Source: JAWKNZ01 sp041391425 (GTDB lineage Bacteria; Bdellovibrionota_B; Oligoflexia; Oligoflexales; JAWKNZ01). From it: a stretch of DNA of 30,674 bases. Below, one piece after another: positions 1 to 7,723 of the stretch. The stretch lies in assembly GCA_041391425.1 (NCBI GenBank), contig JAWKNZ010000024.1:1-30674 (forward strand), in the 5' to 3' direction. The position numbers and the translations under genes are program-made. Each line of letters starts with the position of its first letter. The first letter of the stretch is position 1. Below the pieces are notes generated by a model that was not told the DNA's origin, did no database searches, and saw only the letters and a program-made list of their open reading frames with translations.

Positions 1-555
1 CATAATGGTATGATCACCTTTTAAGCTGCGGATTAGCTCTCTCATTTGTGCTATTTGGTTTGGGTCTAGCCCTTCTGTTGGCTCATCTAAGATTAGTACT
101 TCTGGATCGTGAACGATGGCTTTTGCAAAAGCTACCCGTTGCCGAAAGCCTTTAGATAAATTTCCGACTAAGCGATTTCTGACAGATTCTAATGATAATG
201 CATTTATTGCTTTGTTCACTGCTTCTTTTTGCTTATCAGAAGGAACTTTTCGTAGTTTTGCTGTAAACGTTATAGCTTCTTCTACTTTCATCTCGGGGTA
301 AAGAGGGGGGATGTCTGGAAGGTAACCTAATTTTTGTTTGGCTATTAAAGGCTCTTTAACTATGTCGTGTCCGCAAATCTCAACGGTACCGGAGTCAGGC
401 CCGGAGCAGCCACAGATAATATCCATTGTTGTTGTTTTTCCTGCGCCGTTAGCGCCAAGAAAGCCTACTATTTGTCCTTTTTCGACGGTTAAAGAGATAT
501 TGTCGAGTGCAAGGATTTCACCGAACCTTTTACTGACACCTTTTACTTCGATCAT
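1..555 (-). CDS. ABC transporter ATP-binding protein (GldA/NatA-like), 3' end outside window
   Basis: This is the ATPase subunit of an ABC transporter, probably an exporter of the gliding/Na+/antibiotic type; the substrate cannot be read from the sequence. Translation of the minus strand gives 185 residues from an ATG at 553-555, open to the window edge. It starts MIEVKGVSKRFG and shows Walker A GANGAGKT, the signature region NLSKGFRQR, and Walker B VLILDEPT followed by EGLDPNQ. The LSKGFRQR form of the signature is usual in the NatA/GldA subfamily. A GGAGA ribosome site lies 7 nt upstream (563-567). The protein is cut before the H-loop, so about 100 or more residues, and any permease gene, lie to the left. 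It is divergent from lemA. Fold assignment is very secure; the exact transporter type is inferred. Confidence 0.93.
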   Translation of the reverse strand, partial: MIEVKGVSKRFGEILALDNISLTVEKGQIVGFLGANGAGKTTTMDIICGCSGPDSGTVEICGHDIVKEPLIAKQKLGYLPDIPPLYPEMKVEEAITFTAKLRKVPSDKQKEAVNKAINALSLESVRNRLVGNLSKGFRQRVAFAKAIVHDPEVLILDEPTEGLDPNQIAQMRELIRSLKGDHTIM

Positions 556-1218
556 GCTTTAGTCTCCATAATCATTTACCCACTTAACAAGTCTTAGAGT
601 AAAAAATAGCATCATTATTATATTTCAACCAAGAGAATTAATTTTAATGTATATCCCTTAAATATATGACAAAAAGTTACCACGGATGAATTTAAAATCA
701 ATGGAGTGGATTGTTGACTTCTTTTTAGGCATTTTCTGCTAAATTATTTTGTGTTAGATTTGCATTTTGGTAATGAAAAAAGAAGAATGAGTGCGAGTTA
801 CTGACTAAGCTTGATGGGGTGTCGTGGTTGTCTTTTATTGATGACTAGGGCGTGTTGACGTTTCATTTCCTACTACGAGCCAAACCCTTGAGTCACAACG
901 TTTTCAGGGTTTCAAAAAATTATCCTCAATGTACATTTAGTACACCTCCGGTAATTTTTGAAACCCTTCCTAGCTGCGACTTTCAAGTATTTGTCTCTCG
1001 CTACGAAAATGAAACGTCAACACGCCCTAGAAGTCCTTGATTTTTAAAATCCTATCTCTAATAGTTAGATGGTGTTTGGGATTTATTCTATGCGGATGTC
1101 TGGCTAAGAAAAATATAATTCTTATCGCAATTCATAAATGAACGAAGTATAAGCAGATTGAGGCAGAAGATTAAGATGTAAAATTTTTAAGTAGATGATG
1201 ATACTATAGGAGTACTTA
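556..1218. other. Intergenic region between divergent ABC transporter and lemA genes
   Basis: This is 663 nt with no credible gene. It must hold the promoters of the minus-strand ABC gene and the plus-strand lemA operon, but no hexamer pair with good spacing stands out on either strand. The stretch 600-840 is AT-rich with T-runs. The only clear structure is the MITE-like element at 848-1027. A 62-codon open frame over it (852-1040) is a by-product of the repeat: nearly the same peptide appears in the other copy. Confidence 0.7.
848..1027 (+). mobile_element. MITE-like element, copy 1 (180 bp, TA-flanked)
   Basis: This is a short non-coding inverted-repeat element. The outer terminal repeats are a perfect 21-bp pair (848-868 and 1007-1027), beginning GGGCGTGTTGACGTTT and ending with its complement. 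TA dinucleotides flank both ends (846-847, 1028-1029), as expected for a 2-bp TA duplication of the IS630/Tc1-mariner kind. Inside is a second inverted pair, GGGTTTCAAAAAATTA at 907-922 facing TAATTTTTGAAACCC at 952-966. The segments between outer and inner arms are also weakly complementary, so the whole unit is an imperfect palindrome. A second copy at 16473-16651, about 97% identical in the opposite orientation, confirms the boundaries. No transposase is encoded, so mobility would depend on an enzyme elsewhere. The family assignment is inferred from the TA flanks. Confidence 0.85.
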
Positions 1219-1812
1219 ATGATGGCGCAGATAAGGAAAATCCATTTTTCTGTTTTGGTGCTTTTACTCGCTGGTTGTGGCTGGCGTTCTATTCCACAAG
1301 CAAAAAATGCTGTTGAGGCCTCCTTGGCGGAAATAACCAATCAGTATAAACGTCGTGCGGATTTGATTCCAAACTTAGTTAAGGTGGTTAAAGGTTATGC
1401 TCAGCATGAGCAGGAGACCTTACAAGCCGTTGTTGAAGCACGCTCGAAGGCGAGCCAAGCGACGATTGATCCGACAAAGTTAGATGCAGAAAAACTACAA
1501 GATTTTCAAAGGGCACAAGGCTCATTGAGCTCCGCCTTAGGGCGTTTGATGGTGATCGTAGAGAAGTATCCGGATTTAAAGGCAGATAGGAATTTTAGAG
1601 AGTTGCAGGCCCAGTTGGAAGGGACGGAAAATCGCATTGCTGTTGCTAGGCAACGTTATATTGAAGCGATAAAGAATTTTAATAATTTGGTGACAGTGCC
1701 TCCAGAAAGCTGGACTAATAGCCTTTTCTATTCTTTTGAAAAATTGCCACAGTGGTCAGTGGATGAAGGTGAGAAAAAACAGATAGAAAATGCACCAAAG
1801 GTTGAGTTTTAG
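1219..1812 (+). CDS. lemA: LemA family lipoprotein
   Basis: This 197-residue LemA-family protein is probably anchored to the inner or outer membrane by lipid. The N-terminus has a charged start, a hydrophobic stretch and the lipobox LLLAGC, putting the lipidated cysteine at residue 20. The LemA signature follows: helical segments with EITNQYKRRADLIPNLV, then KVVKGYAQHEQETL and the helix carrying RQRYIEAIKNFN near residue 155. Most LemA proteins have an uncleaved N-terminal membrane helix, so the lipobox is a small variation. An AGGAG ribosome site (1208-1212) lies 6 nt before the first of two adjacent ATGs; either could be used. The stop codon overlaps the start of the next gene by 1 nt. LemA genes commonly precede TPM-domain genes, as here. 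The molecular role of LemA is not established. Confidence 0.93.
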   Translation: MMAQIRKIHFSVLVLLLAGCGWRSIPQAKNAVEASLAEITNQYKRRADLIPNLVKVVKGYAQHEQETLQAVVEARSKASQATIDPTKLDAEKLQDFQRAQGSLSSALGRLMVIVEKYPDLKADRNFRELQAQLEGTENRIAVARQRYIEAIKNFNNLVTVPPESWTNSLFYSFEKLPQWSVDEGEKKQIENAPKVEF

Positions 1813-2573
1813 TGAAGCGCGCAGTTAACATCTTCAATTTTTTTCTTTTAACGGCGCTTACTTTTTTTGCCAACGGCCTTTATGGTGCTGAGCCGTTTTC
1901 TGTTCCGCAGCTCAGCGGGCCTGTTGTGGATTTAGCAAACTTATTGGACACCCCAACGAAAAATCGGTTAGGCCTTTCTTTACGAAAATTATTGCAGCGG
2001 GGTGGGAGCCAAATTGTTGTTTTAACAGTTCCCACCATTGGGGATTTGACTATAGAGCAAGCCTCGATAAAAGTCGTAGACCAATGGAAGCTTGGTGATG
2101 AGAAACGTGATGATGGTGTTTTGATTTTTGTGGTGAGAGATGTCCGCCGCATGAGGATTGAGGTAGGGCAAGGGCTCGAAGGTGATTTGCCTGATGCTAT
2201 TGCTAGCAGGATAATTAATGAGGTTATGGCACCATTATTTAAAGAAGGCCATTATTCTCAAGGAATTCTGGTAGGGACATACGAAGTTGCCACAAAGGCT
2301 AATCCTGATATTAATGTGGCAGCGCTTTTTTCCATGCCTTCGACATCAAGGTATATGGAAAAGAGGAACGCTGTTGCAACCCAACAACGTGAACCTAGCA
2401 TCTTTGAGTATCTTGTTTTTATAGTGATTTGTTTTTTTCTTATATTCACACGTACTGGTCGAACTATCTTATTTTTCCTAATGATCACCAGCTTAAGAGG
2501 TGGGCGGGGATCTGGTGGTTTTGGTGGTCGAGGTGGTGGTTTTAGTGGTGGAGGAGCCTCAGGAGGATGGTGA
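1812..2573 (+). CDS. TPM-domain (YgcG-like) exported protein with Gly-rich tail
   Basis: This is a 253-residue protein of the TPM domain (formerly DUF477, YgcG) family. It starts with GTG at 1812, overlapping the lemA stop by one base. Residues 1 to about 26 are a signal peptide ending near LYGAEPF. The TPM domain covers roughly 35-165 and includes the PVVDLANLLD opening, a central RDDGVLIFVVRDVRRMRIEVGQGLEG segment and the following helix. A transmembrane helix lies at about 195-215, then a low-complexity tail of Gly, Arg, Phe and Ser ending GGGASGGW, typical of YgcG proteins. TPM proteins are linked to photosystem II repair in plants and to envelope processes in bacteria; the bacterial function is unknown. 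Predicted topology is a periplasmic TPM domain with a membrane anchor. It is translationally coupled to both neighbours. Confidence 0.92.
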   Translation: MKRAVNIFNFFLLTALTFFANGLYGAEPFSVPQLSGPVVDLANLLDTPTKNRLGLSLRKLLQRGGSQIVVLTVPTIGDLTIEQASIKVVDQWKLGDEKRDDGVLIFVVRDVRRMRIEVGQGLEGDLPDAIASRIINEVMAPLFKEGHYSQGILVGTYEVATKANPDINVAALFSMPSTSRYMEKRNAVATQQREPSIFEYLVFIVICFFLIFTRTGRTILFFLMITSLRGGRGSGGFGGRGGGFSGGGASGGW

Positions 2574-3229
2574 GAGAAATTCCTAAATGGTCGAGTGAAA
2601 TTCTGTCCATTGATGGACTTGTTAAAATTGAAGAGGCTGTTCGGGACGCCGAGTCTGCAACTTCTGCTGAAATTGTTCCCATGATTGTCAGAGGCTCGGC
2701 GGTTACTGGTCATGTTGCGATAATTCTTTTTTGTTTTTTATTTATCTTGTTTCTTGGGCTTGGGCTCGATGAATTGCAATCCCAATATCTAACGAATAGC
2801 CCGATTTGGTTGTTTTTTGATATTGCTATATTTTCTATGATAGCCGTATGGCTTTCTAGATATTCTTTTGTGAAGCGACAATTGACTTCAAATGAAGACC
2901 TTTATTTGCAAGTGGGGCAGAGGGCGGAGCTTGAGTTCTATGAAGCTGAGCTTAATAGAACGGCAGGGCGTTCTGGTGTTTTAATTTTTCTGTCTTTAAT
3001 GGAAAAAAGAGTTGTTGTCTTGGCTGATAAAACTATAGCAGACAAACTTCATAAGACGGCTTGGCAAGAAGTTGTAGATATATTGTTGTCTGGGCTGAAG
3101 AAAAAAAATGATTTAGCACAAGGTTTTTGTGATGCCATTAAGAGCTGTGGAACGCTACTTAGCCAGCATTTTCCCATTGAAGAAAATGATACGAATGAGC
3201 TTCGAGATCATTTGATCATAAAAGAGTGA
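2567..3229 (+). CDS. Second TPM-domain protein with two embedded membrane segments
   Basis: This 220-residue protein overlaps the preceding gene by 7 nt and is its divergent relative. It has no signal peptide. The first TPM half (about 10-45, EEAVRDAESATSAEIVPMIV) is followed by two hydrophobic segments at roughly 50-68 and 80-97. The second half (about 120-165) includes GRSGVLIFLSLMEKRVVVLAD, matching the TPM core strand and helix of the upstream protein. The C-terminal part is helical. Splitting of a TPM domain by a membrane hairpin is a known layout for the second TPM gene in lemA-TPM-TPM clusters. Its job is unknown; co-translation with lemA and the first TPM gene suggests one membrane assembly. 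Only 2 nt separate its stop from the stop of the convergent hydrolase gene. Confidence 0.85.
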   Translation: MVREIPKWSSEILSIDGLVKIEEAVRDAESATSAEIVPMIVRGSAVTGHVAIILFCFLFILFLGLGLDELQSQYLTNSPIWLFFDIAIFSMIAVWLSRYSFVKRQLTSNEDLYLQVGQRAELEFYEAELNRTAGRSGVLIFLSLMEKRVVVLADKTIADKLHKTAWQEVVDILLSGLKKKNDLAQGFCDAIKSCGTLLSQHFPIEENDTNELRDHLIIKE

Positions 3230-3231
3230 TG

Positions 3232-4122
3232 CTAGAGGGCTTTTAATGAGGACGAAATTATTTGTCCAGAGCTGTCACAGACTACAAATAGCATCGAATT
3301 TGTTGTAAAGCTGACATTCCAGTTACCATTATTGTCTATTGCGATCCATCCGTACTGATATTTTTTTTCCAAAGCTTCTTGAAAGCATATGTGGCTTGCT
3401 TGCATAAGCGTCATTCCATCATGTACTCTTGTTTCTAGTCTTGCTGCTAGAGCTGAATTTACAATCTGTTCACCAATACCGGTGGCGCTGATGGCAGCTT
3501 TTTTAGAACAATAATTACCAGCTACGGTCGCGCAGTCGCTTATTCTTCCTGGAGTTTCAAATCCGACACCACCTGTACTTGTCATAGCTGCTAGCTGTGA
3601 TGTTTGTTGGTAAAAACTTACACATCCGACTGTATCACAAGCTGTTGGTTGTTGTTTGAGTTTATTGTAATCCTCAAGTCGCTTTTCAGTTTTTAAATTA
3701 ATGGCAGGAAGTTGTAATTTTTCTGCTAACATTTTTGCACCAGGGTCAGCCAAAACTGTATAGGACTCATTTTGCAAATAGCTGGCAATTTTTGATGGAT
3801 GGCAATTTTCGGTCTGGTTAATTACTGCTGAAAACTTTTCTAAACGGCTATCCATGTAGGATGCTGTGACACGAGCTTCACCATCTGCTTGTAATGCTGC
3901 TCCTATTCCAGCATTAAATATCGGATGTTTTTCCATCTGCTCTATTGCTTGCGTTGTCAAGGTGTGGTCTTTATGATTCTGAAGGCTTTTGTATGAATTT
4001 TTTGCAATTGTCAGTAATGCTTCGATAGCTTCTTGCCATTGGTCTGTTTTGGGGTCACGGGGGCCGGCGCCGCCATGCAGGATAAAAAATGACTGTTTAC
4101 ATTGTCCGTTAATTTCTTGCAT
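3232..4122 (-). CDS. Isoaspartyl peptidase/L-asparaginase family Ntn-hydrolase
   Basis: This is a 296-residue N-terminal-nucleophile hydrolase of the plant-type asparaginase, isoaspartyl dipeptidase and glycosylasparaginase family. It hydrolyses asparagine-type amides or beta-aspartyl peptides after self-cleavage into alpha and beta chains. Visible motifs are HGGAG (16-20), NAGIGAAL (70-77), the cleavage-site nucleophile Thr164 in DTVGCV, TSTGG, PGRISDC and ISATGIGEQI. Many isoaspartyl peptidases have Gly before the Thr; the Asp-Thr seen here is more like glycosylasparaginases, so substrate preference is open. It starts 8 nt after the addA stop and is probably the last gene of the addBA transcription unit, though no functional link is known. 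There is no signal peptide, so it should be cytoplasmic. Confidence 0.9.
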   Translation of the reverse strand: MQEINGQCKQSFFILHGGAGPRDPKTDQWQEAIEALLTIAKNSYKSLQNHKDHTLTTQAIEQMEKHPIFNAGIGAALQADGEARVTASYMDSRLEKFSAVINQTENCHPSKIASYLQNESYTVLADPGAKMLAEKLQLPAINLKTEKRLEDYNKLKQQPTACDTVGCVSFYQQTSQLAAMTSTGGVGFETPGRISDCATVAGNYCSKKAAISATGIGEQIVNSALAARLETRVHDGMTLMQASHICFQEALEKKYQYGWIAIDNNGNWNVSFTTNSMLFVVCDSSGQIISSSLKAL

Positions 4123-4130
4123 AATCTTTT

Positions 4131-7100
4131 CTAGTCCAGGTAAATAATTTCATTTTCTTTGGTTAAATAAACAGCCGTCTTTATTTGGGTGTCTTGGTAA
4201 ATCTGACGGCAGGCATCGGCATATATTTTTAATTGCTTATCATATCCATGCTCAATGCAAAAGTTGATTAGGTCTTCATTACGATTATAAGTTATGCTTT
4301 GATATATTTTTTTGGTTGGTTTAAAAGGTGTAGTTTTATAATCAATGATAAGAATCTCATTGTTTTCTTTTTCAACTAATAGGTCTATAGTTCCACGGAC
4401 TAATTGTTGTTGATGGAAATAGACAATATTTAATTCAGGAAAAATTTTATGAACATTTTCAAAAAGTCTTTTCCAGGATGGACTATTTAAAGTAGCAATA
4501 ATTTCATTATAAGTCTGTAAATAGAGATCATCCCATTCGGAAGATGCAAGATTTAAATGTTTCCATGCTTGCATTACCTCGGCTTGCCAAATATTGCGGT
4601 AAGTTGAGTCTAGTGACGAGCTTAAATTTTGTTCCCATGAGTTTATATTGGTATTTTGTAGCTCAGGTGAAGAGATAAGGTTTCTTGTCTCTAATTCCAG
4701 AATTTTATGAATGAATGTTCCTAGATGAGAAGCCATGTACTGATATTGTGGTCTCAGATTTACCCTTTCAGATTTGCTGTGTTCATCTAACAAGCTTTGC
4801 TTGTGGGGTTGTATGATTTCTATCTCAGCAGGAATTTCTGTTGCCGGCACTGTTGGCTGCCACGTATTTTGAGGGCAATTATCTAGATTTTTTTCCAGTA
4901 TGGAACAAGTATACCCATTTCTAAAATCGATGGTATAGTCTTTCCCATGCTGGTGTTCTTCTGTTTTATGGAATGAGAAAGATTCTAGCGCCATTTTGAG
5001 GCGTTGGTATGGACTTGCTCCTTCTGTTGTTTTCTTCGCAGGCTGATGGGCAGATATCATTAGATAATGGCTAGCCCTCGTTAAGGCAACATAAAGTAAT
5101 CGGAAAGATTCTTCTTGAAGCTGTCTTTTTTGGAGCTCAATTATCGCATCAAAGTGGCTATCGTCTACGGGTTGGTTTGCCTTTGAACTAGTATAGGCAA
5201 TCCCACCTTCTGGGCTGTTGATGTTTTTAACCCAATATCTGTCTAGTTTAAACCACTCATTGGCAGTATTTACCAGGCAAGTAAATGGGTATTCGAGGCC
5301 CTTGGATTTATGAATGGTCATAAGAGTGATAGCATTCATATCAGCTTTAGCATTAGCTTGTTCGTCAAGAAGTGTCATTTTTGTTAAGCGGCCTAGGCAG
5401 CTGTTTAAAGTGGTATAACCATTTTCTTCTAAGGTGATACAAATCTCTAGTAATTTGAATAGATTGTTCTTTGCTAGTGTTGCCTCAGCCTGTGGCAGGT
5501 ATTTTTCATAGCGGCTGGTTGCTTGTAGCAGCTGGTATGAAAAAATTAAGATTTGATAAGGGGAGTTTGCTTTTGCATACTCGTAGAGTGTTACGAGGGT
5601 AATATAGACTTCTTTATGTGAACATTCTAATTGCTCAAGAATTGCAGAACTTAAGTTTTTTAAGGGTTGCTGTGGCATGGATTCTTTTTTAGCTTGGTAA
5701 AGGATGTCAATGACTTCTTTATCAAGTAATCCAGCTAGAGGGCTTTTTAAGAAGGTCACTAGAGATAGTGCATCTGCGGGTTTTGATAGAAAAGATAATA
5801 AAGATAATATGTCTTGAATTTCTCTACGAGTAAAATATCCACGTTTTTCTTCTCTAATGCATGGAAGTCCTTCTTTTCTCAGGGCTTGCTCAAATGCATC
5901 AATATAGGTACCGCTACGATATAAAATACAACAATCACTAGCTTGTAAAGGTCTAAATCGTTTTGTTGACTTGTCATAAACGGGGTATTCCTCAGCATTA
6001 TTCAAGGCTTTTTTGAGTGATTTTGCTATGTAAAAGGCTTCTTTTTTAATGCCATCGCTTAATTTATCGTCGTCTTCATCACTGTTTTCGTTTTCGAATA
6101 ACGTGCTGATGGTTATTTTTGCGCAATCGGGGATGAACGGTGTCAATTGGTCTAGAGATGCTGTGGAATGTTGAGGAAAAGATTCGATGATGCCATCCGC
6201 AAATACCTTATTAACGTATTCTAAAATTAAAGGAGACGATCGAAAACTTTGACTCATCGATATAGCTTGCTTATCAAAAAGCTGCAAAAAGTTGCGAGCT
6301 AATTTGAGTACAATAGGGTCCCCTTCACGAAAACCATAAATCGACTGTTTTTTATCGCCGACAATAAATAAACTTGCTGGTAGACCTATGACATCATTAC
6401 TATCGATGCCTGCAAGTAGCTCAGTGGAAAGTTTTTTGAAAATTTCCCATTGCAATATAGATGTGTCTTGAAATTCATCTATCATTAAATGCTGAATAGA
6501 CCTTTGTATAAGCCATACTGGGCCAGTACAAGATTCACTATTAAAGATGCGAAAGACACCTTTGGCAAGATCAGAAAATTCAATGATATGATTGCTCTGC
6601 TTTTCTTTTTCTCTAATTTGACTCCATTTACTATAAAGATCAAATAATGCTAGGCCAGAGGCATTAATTTTTTTTATTCGCTTTTCGTTTATAAACTTTT
6701 TCAATTCCAATTCAATAGATAAAATTTCATTGCTAACTGAGTTTCGTTTTTCTCCCCGTAATTTTTGTCCAGAAACTTTGAAGTCCTTTGTTAAAAATTT
6801 GGCAATCCTGAGAGCATCAATCTTGCCTTTTGGGAGAGCTTTGAGTATTGAGTCCGAGTTGGTTATGAGTTGGCAGCATTTTCTTATTTCTGGTTCTATT
6901 TGTTTGATTAACTCTTCTTCGCTGTTGGCAGAAAAGTTGTCATATTCTGAAGGGGCCTTATGTAAATGAATCTGGGTCTGTCCTGTTTCATGGGCTTGCC
7001 ACAGATAGGTATTTTGTTTATGGAGTTCTTCTAGTTTTGTCTTTATAGATAGTGGGCCTTTGTGATCTGCCTCAAAGTGATGATAGATATCTAAAGAGTT

Positions 7101-7652
7101 GAGATCATTATTGTTAGCAATTTCCTGAAAAAGCTTTACCCAAGCATTCTCATCATATTGTTTTTCATCGAGGCTATCCATAAGGGTAAATGGTGATGGG
7201 ATGGTTTCAGCGGTGTTTTTGCCACTTGCTTCTATAGGAAACTTTCCTACCCATTGATTGAAGATGCTGTCAATGGTTGCAATTTTTAATAACTGTGTTG
7301 ATGATAATATTTCTTTTGCGGTCTGTATAGCATTGCGGGGTGGTTTGATGGCGTTTTGATTGCCTTTAGTCTTTTCAATGGACGTAAAATTGCGGTAGAA
7401 TTCCATAATCGAAGCATCAAATTCATTTTGTATTTTAGGACTTATCAGTAATTGGGTTGCATCTTGTAAAATTCTTGCCCGCATTTCCTTTGCTGCTTTT
7501 ACGGTAAATGTGATTGTTAATATACTAGAAGGATGAGCGCCGGCGCCGACTAAGTATAAAAAACGTCTGCTAAGTTGATAGGTTTTTCCGCTACCCGCCG
7601 ATGCTTCGACTAGATAGCTGTCGTATGGGTTTTGTGGTGATACGCTGCTCAT
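4131..7652 (-). CDS. addA: AddA-like UvrD-family helicase-nuclease
   Basis: This 1173-residue intact protein is the helicase-nuclease subunit of an AddAB-type double-strand-break resection enzyme (functional equivalent of RecBCD). SF1A helicase motifs appear in order: Walker A SAGSGKT (18-24), motif Ia TFTVKAAKEM, Walker B MIDEFQDTS near 390, motif III VGDKKQSIYGFREGDP, motif V TIHKSKGLE and motif VI RLLYVALTRA. The C-terminus carries a RecB-type PD-(D/E)xK nuclease, with GTIDLLVE and LIIDYKT near 1085-1105 followed by a QLKIYADA-type helix. It starts with ATG at 7650-7652. The partner gene addB ends 71 nt upstream, the usual addB-addA order. The helicase calls are certain; AddA rather than RecB follows from the adjacent AddB and the absence of recC/recD in the window. 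Confidence 0.93.
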   Translation of the reverse strand: MSSVSPQNPYDSYLVEASAGSGKTYQLSRRFLYLVGAGAHPSSILTITFTVKAAKEMRARILQDATQLLISPKIQNEFDASIMEFYRNFTSIEKTKGNQNAIKPPRNAIQTAKEILSSTQLLKIATIDSIFNQWVGKFPIEASGKNTAETIPSPFTLMDSLDEKQYDENAWVKLFQEIANNNDLNSLDIYHHFEADHKGPLSIKTKLEELHKQNTYLWQAHETGQTQIHLHKAPSEYDNFSANSEEELIKQIEPEIRKCCQLITNSDSILKALPKGKIDALRIAKFLTKDFKVSGQKLRGEKRNSVSNEILSIELELKKFINEKRIKKINASGLALFDLYSKWSQIREKEKQSNHIIEFSDLAKGVFRIFNSESCTGPVWLIQRSIQHLMIDEFQDTSILQWEIFKKLSTELLAGIDSNDVIGLPASLFIVGDKKQSIYGFREGDPIVLKLARNFLQLFDKQAISMSQSFRSSPLILEYVNKVFADGIIESFPQHSTASLDQLTPFIPDCAKITISTLFENENSDEDDDKLSDGIKKEAFYIAKSLKKALNNAEEYPVYDKSTKRFRPLQASDCCILYRSGTYIDAFEQALRKEGLPCIREEKRGYFTRREIQDILSLLSFLSKPADALSLVTFLKSPLAGLLDKEVIDILYQAKKESMPQQPLKNLSSAILEQLECSHKEVYITLVTLYEYAKANSPYQILIFSYQLLQATSRYEKYLPQAEATLAKNNLFKLLEICITLEENGYTTLNSCLGRLTKMTLLDEQANAKADMNAITLMTIHKSKGLEYPFTCLVNTANEWFKLDRYWVKNINSPEGGIAYTSSKANQPVDDSHFDAIIELQKRQLQEESFRLLYVALTRASHYLMISAHQPAKKTTEGASPYQRLKMALESFSFHKTEEHQHGKDYTIDFRNGYTCSILEKNLDNCPQNTWQPTVPATEIPAEIEIIQPHKQSLLDEHSKSERVNLRPQYQYMASHLGTFIHKILELETRNLISSPELQNTNINSWEQNLSSSLDSTYRNIWQAEVMQAWKHLNLASSEWDDLYLQTYNEIIATLNSPSWKRLFENVHKIFPELNIVYFHQQQLVRGTIDLLVEKENNEILIIDYKTTPFKPTKKIYQSITYNRNEDLINFCIEHGYDKQLKIYADACRQIYQDTQIKTAVYLTKENEIIYLD

Positions 7653-7723
7653 TTTATTTTATATTCCTTGTCTTTACTTTATATAATTGTTTACCTGTGG
7701 CAAGCAATTATCCATGATTATGC

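Noticed and set aside
852..1040. 62-codon plus-strand ORF in the first intergenic region
   Set aside because: It lies across the MITE, and nearly the same peptide is encoded by the inverted copy at 16448-16708 on the other strand. The conservation is that of the repeat DNA, not of a protein.
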